Source: an uncultured bacterium
GTDB lineage: Bacteria > Myxococcota_A > UBA9042 > PHBI01
DNA: 55,089 nt
NCBI GenBank assembly: GCA_938040325.1
Contig: CALHXW010000161.1
Coordinates: 1-55,089 of the forward strand
Reading direction: 5' to 3'
Shown here: positions 28,657-38,200 of the stretch, piece after piece
Layout of the letters: each line of letters opens with the position of its first letter
How positions within the stretch are numbered: position 1 is the stretch's first letter
Translations under genes and position numbers: made by a program
The notes under the pieces: generated by a model
Seen by the model: the letters and a program-made list of their open reading frames with translations, nothing else
Told to the model about the DNA's origin: nothing
Databases searched by the model: none

Positions 28657-29139
28657 ATGTGGTTTTCAATGTCTCCGACCCCTGTCCGCTTCGCCGACCG
28701 TTCACGCTTCAGGTTTTCCTACGACCTGGTGGTTACGGCAGAGCCGAACGATGTGTTCAACGCCTTCGTTGACCCCAAGCACTTCGCGCGTTGGTTCCCA
28801 GATCTCCAGTCAGCGACTTGGCTGAGCGATGGCCCTCCGGGCTTGGGCGCTGTGCGTGAAGTACGCCTGAAGGGACTGGCGGTTCGCGAGCACTTCACGC
28901 GCTGGGAGCCAGGTGAGGGCTTCGCGTTCTACCTCAGCGAGATCAGCGCGCCGATCATCTCGGCGATGGTCGAGCGGGTTCAGCTCACGAAGACCGCAGC
29001 AGGAACGCGGGTCGAGTGGACAATCGCCTACCAGCCGAAGCTTGTGGTGCGGCCGATCCATCCACTCTTGCGCCCCGTTTTCTCGCGCATGTTTGGCAAA
29101 GCCGCAAAGCGTCTTCAGCAGCACTTCGCTCGTCCCTAA
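28657..29139 (+). CDS. SRPBCC (START/polyketide-cyclase fold) family protein
   Basis: About 160 residues with a typical SRPBCC layout: the strand FRFSYDLVVTAEPNDVFNAF, the helix DPKHFARWFPDL, beta strands (AVREVRLKGLAVREHFTRW), and a long C-terminal helix (IHPLLRPVFSRMFGKAAKRL). These proteins form a hydrophobic ligand-binding cavity; the ligand here is unknown. I chose ATG 28657 because upstream codons in the frame overlap the end of trmJ and look non-coding; ATG 28669 is also possible and neither has a strong ribosome-binding site. It converges on the TPR gene with only 25 bases between. Confidence 0.75.
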   Translation: MWFSMSPTPVRFADRSRFRFSYDLVVTAEPNDVFNAFVDPKHFARWFPDLQSATWLSDGPPGLGAVREVRLKGLAVREHFTRWEPGEGFAFYLSEISAPIISAMVERVQLTKTAAGTRVEWTIAYQPKLVVRPIHPLLRPVFSRMFGKAAKRLQQHFARP

Positions 29140-29164
29140 GTACTCGCTGCGTGCCGCCAGGCTG

Positions 29165-30232
29165 CTAGAGCTGTTTGAGGATACGTCGCACCTCTTTGGC
29201 ACGTCGGCTCGTTGGATGTTTGTCGAGATAGCGCTGATAGAACTTCCGTGCCTTCGAGCGCTGGCCCAGCTGCTGGGCCGTCGCACCAGCCCACATCAGC
29301 CCCTCACGGTTCGACGATGAGCGTGCCAGGACCGCTTCGAACGCCTTCATGGCGGAGGCCAGCTGTCCCGTTTCATAGAGGGCCCGGCCTAGCCCAAGGC
29401 GGGCCTTGGTGTTGCGGGGCGAGAGCGCCAAGGCCTCTTTATAGGTGGCAACAGCCTTCTTCGCCCTGCCGCCCTTGAGGTGCTTGTAGGCTGCCGAGAC
29501 CAAGCTCGATGCGCTAGCGATGTCGGTCTTGGTCGGAGCGGGCGCCGGGGCAACGGCCGCAGTCGCTGCGGGCTTGGGCGTCGGAATGGTAACGGGCTTT
29601 GCGGCGGGTGCTGGCGTCGGCGCCGCACGAGCCACGCGTCGGGTCCGCCTGACGGCGCGGGTGGGTGCCGGAGCCGGTGTCACGGTGCTCGTCACTGGCT
29701 GTGTCGTCGGAACGACGGCCGCGGTCACCGGCGTCACGACAACGGGCTGCGAGTCAACGTAGGTGGTAGGAATCTCGATCGGCACTGCGGCGACCGGCTG
29801 CGCAGCAACCACCGGCTGCGGTGGGACGACCGGCTCGGCGACCGCTGCTGCTGCAACGATGGTCTTGGCCTCCACGTCGACTTTAGCTCCGTCGGGCTCG
29901 TTCGCTTTCGCGTCGCCACGTGCCTCGATCAGCGTGTCGAGCCGGGCGAGAAGTCCGCGTCGAAGCGGGCTCGTCTTGTTTCCGTCACGCGCGGCATCCA
30001 GCGCTACCTGCTCAGCGCGGGTCGGTCCCGCAGGTTCAGCTGGCTCAACGACGGCGGCCTGTCCTTCGAACGCTCCAAGAGCAGCGCCGCCAATCGCCAC
30101 GAGCGCGATGACTGCACCCCAGATCAGCGCTTTCCGTGCGTTGTTCTTGGGGGCGGCGACAATCTCGCCAGCGACTGCCGCGCTGCCGTCGTTGTCGAAC
30201 CAGCCATCTTCGTTGTCGCTCACGCCGTCCAT
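29165..30232 (-). CDS. Membrane-anchored TPR protein with Ala/Pro-rich linker
   Basis: 355 residues starting at ATG 30232 (MDGVSDNED), with a G-rich site just upstream. The frame remains open upstream to 31585, but there it is antisense to the lipoprotein gene and is not real. Layout: a short acidic N-terminus, one membrane helix at about 36-54 (ALIWGAVIALVAIGGAALG), a long Val/Pro/Ala/Thr-rich linker with basic RRTRRVAR, then TPR repeats (about 255-355: AYKHLKGGRAKKAVATYKEAL, LGRALYETGQLASAMKAFE, AQQLGQRSKARKFYQRYL). A type II anchor with a periplasmic TPR binding module is likely. Partner unknown. Divergent from the helical lipoprotein gene. Confidence 0.83.
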   Translation of the reverse strand: MDGVSDNEDGWFDNDGSAAVAGEIVAAPKNNARKALIWGAVIALVAIGGAALGAFEGQAAVVEPAEPAGPTRAEQVALDAARDGNKTSPLRRGLLARLDTLIEARGDAKANEPDGAKVDVEAKTIVAAAAVAEPVVPPQPVVAAQPVAAVPIEIPTTYVDSQPVVVTPVTAAVVPTTQPVTSTVTPAPAPTRAVRRTRRVARAAPTPAPAAKPVTIPTPKPAATAAVAPAPAPTKTDIASASSLVSAAYKHLKGGRAKKAVATYKEALALSPRNTKARLGLGRALYETGQLASAMKAFEAVLARSSSNREGLMWAGATAQQLGQRSKARKFYQRYLDKHPTSRRAKEVRRILKQL

Positions 30233-30466
30233 CGCGCCCCCATAGGTCCAAGCCGGCACATCGTAGCACCCGATCGTGAAACCTGCGCAATTCGTTGCTC
30301 GTTCGAACTTCCGGACCCGCGTCCTCGGGGGCTCTACAGCTGTCTTCGATGCTGATGCATCTTCGACATCAAGAACGAGCGCCAGATTGCCGACTTGACG
30401 TTTGGTGGGCCCCGCCCAATGATCCAAGCCGGATTGGGTCGAGCCGACCCGACAACAGGAGAAAGA

Positions 30467-31993
30467 ATGCTGGTGCGCTGCCTCACAACCACCGTGGTTG
30501 CCATGACATTGCTGGTCTGCGCCGGCTGTGACTCCACGGTGACGGAGTCCGATCTCCAGAAGTGGACGAACAACGATCGAGGACTCGAGAGGATCAGCCA
30601 GGTCGTGGCGGATCCCGAGCAACCGCTCGATACCAAGATCCGAGCGCTTGAAGTGGTTGTCGAGAAGGGCTTTGAGGCCCGCGTGCGCACCATGATCGAC
30701 GGCATCAGCTCGGCCGAAGAGCGCTCGCAGCTCGCAGAGAAGCTTAGCGAGCAGCTCACCAAACACCTCGTCAACAAGTCGAAGTACCAGCTCGACGCGA
30801 AAGACGGCTTGATGACGCTCGACAGGTATCTCTCGAAAGAAGCCTGGGAGCCCATCCAGAAAGCCGTCGCAACCTGGGCGTTCTCCGACATTTCCTGGGC
30901 CACGGACGCCACGGAAGTTCGCACGAAGATCGAGTCTCGCATTTTCTCGGGGCAGACGATGGAGCTCGGCAAGTACGGCTGGGATGCAGCCGGGATCCTG
31001 ATCTCGCACGGCTACGTCGTCGACAAGATGGTTCGGTACCTGGGCTCGGCCAACGACCCGGTCGCGACCGAGACGCTGCTGAAGGGCTTTCGCAAGCTGC
31101 ACAGCACCACGGGCCCGCAGGCGTACCACGTGGAAGCTCTCCAGAACACGGCAAGCGCTGCCGGGGCCGCCTATCTGCTCGAGATGTACTTCAATGAGAA
31201 CATCGATGAGGAGTTCCGCGGTCATGCGTTCAACGCCGCTGTCGACATGACCGAGAAGGTCGAGAAGTGGGGGGATGCGACGGCGGTCGAGAAGTGGCTG
31301 CTGAAGTTGATCAATCAGGACGCACCGGCCGACCGCTGGCTCGGTGCGGCCAACCTGGTTCGTGTGTCGGGCGCGACGAAGCTCGACAAGGTCTTCGAGG
31401 GTCTCAAGGACGACCGCGTCTATGACAAGGCTGAGGAAGACCCGGCGAAGTCCGTAATGGACCTGTGCCTCGATGTGTACGACGGCGGTCACGCTGCCGC
31501 CGCCAACCCGGTGTTCGTCAAACAGCTGACGACCGGAAACCGCATTGGCAAGTCGGTTGCGATCGTGTGCTTGAAGGCAAACCAAGGGACCGGTGGAACC
31601 GCTCAGTTAAAGACGATCGCTGCGACCTCGGCCATGGGTACCGACACGTCGGTCGACGACTTCTTGGGCGAACAGCTGACGTTGGGCCGCTTGGCTCAGA
31701 ACGCGCTCGATGCGTTCCCGATCTACGCCGAGATCGCCGCCGATGAGAAGGCCGGCAAGCTCACCAAGGAGCAGGCGAAGACGAAGCGTGAGCTGACGAC
31801 GTTCGACCTTGAGCTAACGGGTGCCCCGTACAAAGCGGCGATCGAGGCCCGCTACAAGGCGTGGCTTGCCGACCAGGCGCCGGCGCCGGATGGTGCTGCT
31901 GCTCCGGACAAGAAACCTGACACGGCCGCGGGTACAGCGAAGCCGCCAGGTGCCGCGCCCGCTACTGCGGCGACTGGCACCGCGCCGAAGTAG
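30467..31993 (+). CDS. Alpha-helical (HEAT-like) lipoprotein, unknown function
   Basis: 508 residues from ATG 30467, chosen because AGGAG lies 5-6 bases upstream and a lipoprotein signal begins there (MLVRCLTTTVVAMTLLVCAGC, lipobox VCAGC with Asp at +2). Asp at +2 is an inner-membrane retention signal in E. coli; the rule may not hold here. The mature protein is rich in helices and may form HEAT-like pairs (for example DTKIRALEVVVEKGFE, DPVATETLLKGFRKL, DRWLGAANLVRVSG). It ends in an Ala/Pro/Gly/Thr-rich tail. No catalytic motif was seen and I do not recognise a named family. Confidence 0.78.
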   Translation: MLVRCLTTTVVAMTLLVCAGCDSTVTESDLQKWTNNDRGLERISQVVADPEQPLDTKIRALEVVVEKGFEARVRTMIDGISSAEERSQLAEKLSEQLTKHLVNKSKYQLDAKDGLMTLDRYLSKEAWEPIQKAVATWAFSDISWATDATEVRTKIESRIFSGQTMELGKYGWDAAGILISHGYVVDKMVRYLGSANDPVATETLLKGFRKLHSTTGPQAYHVEALQNTASAAGAAYLLEMYFNENIDEEFRGHAFNAAVDMTEKVEKWGDATAVEKWLLKLINQDAPADRWLGAANLVRVSGATKLDKVFEGLKDDRVYDKAEEDPAKSVMDLCLDVYDGGHAAAANPVFVKQLTTGNRIGKSVAIVCLKANQGTGGTAQLKTIAATSAMGTDTSVDDFLGEQLTLGRLAQNALDAFPIYAEIAADEKAGKLTKEQAKTKRELTTFDLELTGAPYKAAIEARYKAWLADQAPAPDGAAAPDKKPDTAAGTAKPPGAAPATAATGTAPK

Positions 31994-32053
31994 CCCGCAC
32001 AGCGGCTCAAGCACGCGGTCAGTGAACAGCCAACGTGCTTCGTCAGCGCGACG

Positions 32054-33610
32054 TCAGCGCTCGGGCTGCCACTGCGGTACATGTCCAGAGGCTGCATCGA
32101 TGAGCGCTCGGCACCGCTCGGCCAGCGCTGCTCGGAGCGTCGTGAGCGTGGACTTGTCCAGGGCACTCGTGCCGATGGCTCCGGCGCGTCGGCACATGGC
32201 GTCGATGTTGAGTTCTTCCGACAGGGCGTCGATCTTGTTGAAGACGAGGATCGTTGGGGTATCGCGAACGTCGAGATCCCCGAGGATTCGTTCGACAGCG
32301 TCGACGCGTGCCTCCCAGCCCGCCGTCGAGATGTCGACAACATGAACGAGCAGGTCGGCGTCTTCGAGCTCCTCAAGCGTCGCCTTGAACGCCGCCACCA
32401 AGTCTTCGGGAAGGTCGCGAATGAACCCGACGGTGTCGGTGATAACGATCTCGAGGTCGGGCGCGAGGTGCAGCTGTCGCGTCGTCGTGTCGAGGGTCGC
32501 GAAGAGCTTGTCCTCGGCAAGCACGTCGGCACCGGTGAGCGTGTTCATCAGTGTCGACTTGCCCGCGTTGGTGTAGCCAACGATTGCCACGACCGCGACC
32601 CGATTATCTGTTCGTCGTCGGCGACGGTTCTGCCGTTGCTTCGAGAGAGTCGTGATGCGCGTTTGGAGCTGATGGATCCGGTCTTTAGCGCGACGCCTGT
32701 CCACCTCAAGCTTAGTCTCACCGGGGCCGCGGCCGCCGATACCGCCGGCAAGTCGGCTCATCGAGAGGTTCTTCCCCACGAGCCTGGGCAGCGCGTAGCG
32801 TAGCTGGGCGAGCTCAACCTGTAGCTTGCCAGCCGCTGTTGTCGCGCGCTGAGCGAAGATGTCGAGGATGAGTTGGGTTCGGTCAATGACCTTCAGCTCG
32901 ACGGAGTCCGCGATGCTTCGCGCCTGAGCCGCGCTGAGGTCGAGATCGAAGATGACCAGGTCGGCATCCCGGTGCATGGTTGCGAGCACCAGCTCTTGGA
33001 GCTTACCCCGACCGACGACGAAGCGCGGGTCCGGCGCTGTGCGGCGTTGCACGATGGTCTCAACGATCACGACACCCGCGGTTCGGGCTAGCTCGTTGAG
33101 CTCGGCGAGGCTCGTTTGGACCTGACTCGACGAGGGCGACTGGTCGGTCACGTGGACCGCAATCGCTCGCAGCGCGCCCTCTCCGGAGTCCACGACCGAA
33201 CGCCCGCCCGCGAACCGAGCCTCGAGCTCACCAATCAGGCTCAGAAAATCGACTTGGACGCGCTCGATCGCGGCCGCTGGTTCGATCGCGACGCCGACGC
33301 CGGTTGAAGACGGCGGCTCGAGATGGGCGTACTCAAGGGAGGCGGCGACACCATCGACGGCCTGGATGACAGCGATGAGGTCCAGCTGCAAGAGCGTCAA
33401 GTCGGTGATGTCGTCTCGACTGAGTGGCTCGCCGCCGACATGCGTGTGGACAAGACGTAGTCCCCGGAAACGTCCGCGCCCCGCACGATGCCGGCCGAGA
33501 TCCGGCAGGACCAGTCGCTCGCTGTCTCCGACGACGACGTGCTGAATCCGGCCCCGCCGGTCGATGAGCACGCCGACCTGACGCCGGGTCTCACTCGAGA
33601 GCTCGGCCAT
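32054..33610 (-). CDS. hflX: GTPase HflX (long form)
   Basis: Ribosome-associated GTPase that splits or rescues stalled 70S ribosomes in other bacteria. The HflX N-terminal domain is seen in VETIVQRRTAPDPRFVVGRGKLQEL, VIDRTQLILDIFAQRA and GGIGGRGPGETKLEVDRR. The G domain has G1 GYTNAGKST, G3 DTVGFIRDLP and G4 NKID. The protein has about 170 extra N-terminal residues before the core, as in long HflX forms. The first ATG is 33610, but the frame continues open to 33763. The sequence just upstream (GNLPGLKASQRAALERVFRR...) resembles the N-terminus of long HflX proteins, so the true start may be a rare codon, for example ATC 33733 with GGAGGG 4 bases before it. The gene converges on the helical lipoprotein gene. 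Confidence 0.92.
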   Translation of the reverse strand: MAELSSETRRQVGVLIDRRGRIQHVVVGDSERLVLPDLGRHRAGRGRFRGLRLVHTHVGGEPLSRDDITDLTLLQLDLIAVIQAVDGVAASLEYAHLEPPSSTGVGVAIEPAAAIERVQVDFLSLIGELEARFAGGRSVVDSGEGALRAIAVHVTDQSPSSSQVQTSLAELNELARTAGVVIVETIVQRRTAPDPRFVVGRGKLQELVLATMHRDADLVIFDLDLSAAQARSIADSVELKVIDRTQLILDIFAQRATTAAGKLQVELAQLRYALPRLVGKNLSMSRLAGGIGGRGPGETKLEVDRRRAKDRIHQLQTRITTLSKQRQNRRRRRTDNRVAVVAIVGYTNAGKSTLMNTLTGADVLAEDKLFATLDTTTRQLHLAPDLEIVITDTVGFIRDLPEDLVAAFKATLEELEDADLLVHVVDISTAGWEARVDAVERILGDLDVRDTPTILVFNKIDALSEELNIDAMCRRAGAIGTSALDKSTLTTLRAALAERCRALIDAASGHVPQWQPER

Positions 33611-33733
33611 GAACTGTGCGAGCTGCTTTGTGATGATCGACGCAGGCGGAATCTGGCGTCGAAAGACGCGCTCAAGCGCGGCACGCTGTGAGGCTTTCAG
33701 CCCCGGTAGGTTTCCTGTCAGGCGGTTGGCGAT

Positions 33734-34072
33734 GAGGCCCTCCCACGGGTGAGTCGCGTCACGCTACCCCGCACGGCGTGGCATGTCATCACCACCGGCA
33801 CGGCCTGTTTCGCGGCCCGACACTGCCTGAACCCGCGTTCATATTGCCGAACGAGGGAAAAGCCTCGTGATCCCGTGCGCTTCAGCGGGGTGCGCGAACG
33901 TTGAGATGAAGGGCCGTTTGCGTCATGCTTATCCCGTGACGACGTGGAAACACGGGGACTTAGGGCGCATCTGGCGCCCGGCCTAACGAGGGGCTAACCC
34001 TTGACATGCTGTTGACGCGCTAGCTATAGGCCCGTCCTCATGAATTCTGGTGCACAATCAGCGAGAGTGAAC
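33734..34072. other. Divergent region between hflX and the beta-barrel operon
   Basis: No gene is supported here. The region holds the promoter at 34001-34030 and, just upstream of it, a hairpin GGGCGC (33963-33968) / GCGCCC (33974-33979) with a 5-base loop that could be an operator or an upstream transcript end. No good promoter for hflX is evident. Confidence 0.5.
34001..34030 (+). promoter_or_regulatory. Sigma70-like promoter for the beta-barrel/metalloprotease operon
   Basis: TTGACA at 34001-34006, an 18-base spacer and TATAGG at 34025-34030. Transcription would begin near 34037. The upstream ATG at 34040 would then be almost leaderless, which supports ATG 34073 as the start of the first gene. 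Confidence 0.6.
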
Positions 34073-35170
34073 ATGGTGACACGCAGCACATATTCCGGAC
34101 TGGTGTTCTTTTGCGGCTCGCTAATGGTCCTCGGGTTTGCCACCAGCGCGGGCGCCCAAGCACCCACGACGCCGGCCAAGAAGCCAGTGCAGGTCGCCGC
34201 GACAAGCGCGTCAACGGCCACCGCAACGGCCACCGCGTCGGACACGGAAGAGGCCGAAGAGAAGTCGCCCTTCAGCGCATCCTTGGTCGTCGAGACCTCT
34301 GTTGGTTTCGGTACCTTCGTGAGCGGGCCACAGAACAACTCGCGTGTGACGACAAGCTTCTCACCACGCCTTGGCTACGCGGTCACCGACAAGGTGTCGC
34401 TTGGTCTGGCGACTGCGCTGTCTTGGTACAACGTCGTCGACTTCGGCACACCGCTTGAGACCAACACCATGCTGCTCGGCGACACGAGCCTCAGCGTGTC
34501 TCACTCGTCCATCTACAAGCACGACGACAGCGGCTTTAACTTGGCGGGCGGCATTAGCGCATCGCTTCCGACGTCCTTGCGCTCGCAGTTCAACAACAAG
34601 ATCTTCGGGCTGCGGCCCTCGCTCACGGCGTCGATTCCGGTCGGCCCGGTGAAGCTCAGCTACACGCTGGCTCTCAACAAGAACTTCATGACCACATCGA
34701 CGCCGACCCTGAGCTGCGACGGCTTCGACGAAGAGTGCATCGAAGGCCGACCGGAGGACGCCGTGCTTGGCTACGAAGCGCAACGTCAGGGCGGTGAGGT
34801 GACTCTACCTGGCTTGGGCTTCCCGTCGTTTTCAGTGTCGAACCGACTTGCCGCCTCCTGGGGCATCGTTGAAGGCCTCACGCTCAGCGGTAGCGTCACG
34901 ATCAGCAACGGGTTCGGCGTCGTCGCTCGCGAGGATGACGAATTCGCGAGCGTGAACGCGACCCCCGGACGCAGCCAGTCTGACGTCTTTAGCGCCGGAC
35001 TCGGTCTCGGCTACCAGATCATGAAACACCTCGCCGTGGGTACCTCGGTCGGTGTGTCGACTGCGCGGCCGTTCGGTGCCGCCGGTAACGGCTTCTTTGT
35101 CTTCGACGGGATCGGACGAGCGTCCGACAACATCGCGTCGTGGGGCTTCTCACTGACAGGCTCGCTCTAA
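34073..35170 (+). CDS. Outer-membrane beta-barrel protein
   Basis: 365 residues from ATG 34073 (GAGAG upstream); ATG 34040 in the same frame is less likely because of the promoter position. A signal peptide ends at about 29-31 (FATSAGAQA), followed by a Thr/Ala-rich linker and an acidic stretch. The rest is alternating polar/hydrophobic strands, such as FSASLVVETSVGFGTFV, VSLGLATALSWYNVVD and FNLAGGISASLPTSLRSQF. It ends in a strand finishing GFSLTGSL, though without the terminal aromatic residue typical of many barrels. A pore or structural role is likely. It sits 77 bases before two giant metalloprotease lipoproteins and probably shares their transcript. Confidence 0.78.
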   Translation: MVTRSTYSGLVFFCGSLMVLGFATSAGAQAPTTPAKKPVQVAATSASTATATATASDTEEAEEKSPFSASLVVETSVGFGTFVSGPQNNSRVTTSFSPRLGYAVTDKVSLGLATALSWYNVVDFGTPLETNTMLLGDTSLSVSHSSIYKHDDSGFNLAGGISASLPTSLRSQFNNKIFGLRPSLTASIPVGPVKLSYTLALNKNFMTTSTPTLSCDGFDEECIEGRPEDAVLGYEAQRQGGEVTLPGLGFPSFSVSNRLAASWGIVEGLTLSGSVTISNGFGVVAREDDEFASVNATPGRSQSDVFSAGLGLGYQIMKHLAVGTSVGVSTARPFGAAGNGFFVFDGIGRASDNIASWGFSLTGSL

Positions 35171-35247
35171 GAGCGCTCCTGTTGCACTCCAGTTTCTAAC
35201 GTTTCCGTCAGCAAGCGCTTGTTCCACTCCCGTCGGAGGTCCTACGA

Positions 35248-38200
35248 ATGATGTCACGTTTCAGCACACCGCGCCTTTGGCGCATGCTCGCCTGCGCAGC
35301 CCTTGTAGGGGTTGTACCGGCTGGCTGCGTCGAGGACATCGGCGTCATCGACCGCACGAGCCCGGATAAGGTCGACAAGACCTCGTTCGAAGGCGTGTGG
35401 ATCATGATGAACACCACGGTCGACGCCCCGTTCTCGACAGCGATTAGCTTCGCCGGCGAGCAAAACTTTGGCGGCGGTCAAAAGGTCATCTTCGACATCC
35501 AGGAAGACTGGCTTGTTGCCTACCCCGTCGTCGAGACGGTCGAGGGCAGCGAGGCTGACTGGAAGACCAACAGCATCCGCAAATACTGGGACAAGGACGC
35601 CCGAGACGAGTTCGTCGAGATGTACACCGCGCAGCCTGCTGCCCGGTGGCCCATCACGAAGCACTTCGACGTGAAGCGGAACTACAACACGTTCAACGGC
35701 TCCCAGTCGAACGAGCTGACGGAGAACACCAACGACCGTCACTGGTACGAGCGCGACTACATCCGCGTTGCTTGGAACAAGCAGCAGGTGCGCCCGTTCT
35801 TCTTCTCGATCGCGGGTGGCTCGGATGCGGACAGCTATTTTGTCGGCGATCAGAGCCCGGATGAGCCCGACTCGATCGTGTTCGAAGACGGCTACTTCGA
35901 CTACACCACGCGCCTGACGGTGAGCGCTTATGGACAGCGCGCTTGCAGCATCTACGGCCTCAGCCCGTACGACTGCGCCAGTGCCGAGGTTCGTGTGCGG
36001 AACTCGTTCATGCGCTTGGACCACCGACGCGACTACGAGCCGCTTCGCTACCACAACGACGAGCACCAAGACCGGTTCGGCTACTTCCTGACGGAGCGCC
36101 CGTACTACGACTCTGACTGGGGTCCATCGTACAAAGGCAGCGTCTCGTGGATCAACCGCTGGAACCTCTGGCGCACTTCCTACGACTTCACGAAGCCGGT
36201 CAACGCCGACAACGTCGAGCAGACCGTCGACTGTTTCATCGACGACGACTGCAACGCCGACAACGGCGAGCGCTGCCACAAGGAAGAGTCCTGGTTCTCC
36301 AACGGCTACTGCGCCATCGCGACACCGAAGCCCTACAGAGAGCGTGGCCTCCGACCGGTGCTCTACCACCTCAACGCGGACTGGCACCCTGACTACATCA
36401 GCGCCGCTTACCTGGCCGCCGACAACTGGAGCGACGTGTTCAAAGACGCCGTCGCTTGGCTCTACTACTACGAAGACAAGGGCCTCTCCACCACTCGTGC
36501 TTGCGAGACACACTCCGACTGCGCGAACGAGCATCTGCTTGCCGACGCGATGGTGCGGACCCTTGACCAGGGCGTGACTTGCCACTCGGACCTCGACTGT
36601 GGCTCCGCCACGTGCGGCGCGGACAACTACTGCGCACAGGTTCGTTCGTGCAGCGCTGCTTCACCTTGCGCCCAAGGCCAGATGTGCACCGGCGGTGTCT
36701 GCATGCTCGACGGCCAGCAGGTGTCGGCGCGCATCCAAACGAGCCTCCTTCGCGGCTCGACGCTGGTCTACAGCACTGCTGACGCCAACGTCGTGACCCA
36801 CGACAACTTCTCGACGCGTCTCCGCAACGACCTCCCCTCGGGCTACGCCTACGTCCGCCTTGTGCACCTTGCTCCGGGCGAAGGCTCGGTCGGCCTGGCG
36901 ATCAACGGCGAGACGGCACTCGGCGGCGAGTACGACGCGAACCGCGACTACGACCCGCAAGACCCGGCGACGCAGAGCTTCATGGTCGCTGTTCCTGCCG
37001 GTAGCGCAGTCAGCGTTGCGGTCACGCGCGGTGGCGCCGACGTTGCCTCGACGACCGCCGACATCGTGGCCAATGCTCAGTACCTCGCCATCTACAACGG
37101 CACCGACGTGGTCGTCGCAGGCGCGAGCTTCGGCGACTCCGGACGCGGCATTCGCTTCGTCCACGCAGGCGTCGGTGAGGGCCCGCTCGACTTCGCCATC
37201 CAAGGTGTTCGCTTCGAGTCCAACGTCCCTTACCAGAGCTCCACCGGCTACTTCACGTCTGCTGGCGATGTTCAGCGCGCCACGGCATCCCGCTCCGGAC
37301 AGCGTGGCGACATCACCTGCTACGAGTCTGACACGATCGGTCGCTGCGTCGGTTGGTCGGCTGCGTTCACAGACGCCGACAAGGACCGCGTCCGTCAGAT
37401 CAAGGCCGAGCTTCCCGAGATGTTCGTCCTCTGCCGCAACACCTTCGACGCTGTGGCAGCATCGCAGACCGTCCCGGACGCCGACAAGGCGACGTTCTAC
37501 GGTGACGCTCGCTACACCCGCGCCGACAACTACAATCCGTGCGGCGACTCCACGCTCGTCGCGAACCCGGCTGAGCCCAAGCGCATTGGTGACCTGCGCT
37601 ACAGCTACTTCTACTGGGTCAATGAGCCGCAGCGCTCGGGCCCGCTCGGCTACGGCCCGTCCGTCGCTGACCCCGACACCGGACAGATCATCAACGGTGT
37701 TGCCAACATCTACGGCGGCGCCATCCACACCTACTCACGTTACGCGCGTGACCTCCTCGACTTGGTCAACGGCGACCTCGACACTGAGGACATCATCACC
37801 GGCGCGTGGATCCGTGAGTACATGGACTCGCAGGACGGAGACGACAACGTCGACCCCGACGAGGCAACGTTCTACGGCGCCCTTGAGGCCGGCCAAGCGA
37901 CCGGCGGCGAGATGGACAGCCACGGCGAGCGGGTTGAGCGCGCGCACTTCGGTGTCGACGAGGACACCCACGTCCACGGACAGCACGCTGGACTCGCCCA
38001 GAAGCTCTTCCACGGCAAGCGCCTGCAGGCTCCGAAGAAGCAGTTCCAGGACTACGAGTTCCGTGAGCTCTACGACCTCATGGCCGACCGCGAGAAGTTC
38101 TCGCAGGCCATGTATGACTCGGTACCGAAGGTCGATCCTAAGCTCTTCCACAACCGCCTCAACAAGGTGCGTGGAACGATGATCGACGACCTGATGATCA

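Noticed and set aside
30233-31585. Upstream extension of the TPR gene frame to 806 codons
   Set aside because: This part is antisense to the lipoprotein gene at 30467-31993, which has a lipobox and AGGAG site. The TPR protein begins plausibly at ATG 30232 just before its membrane helix.
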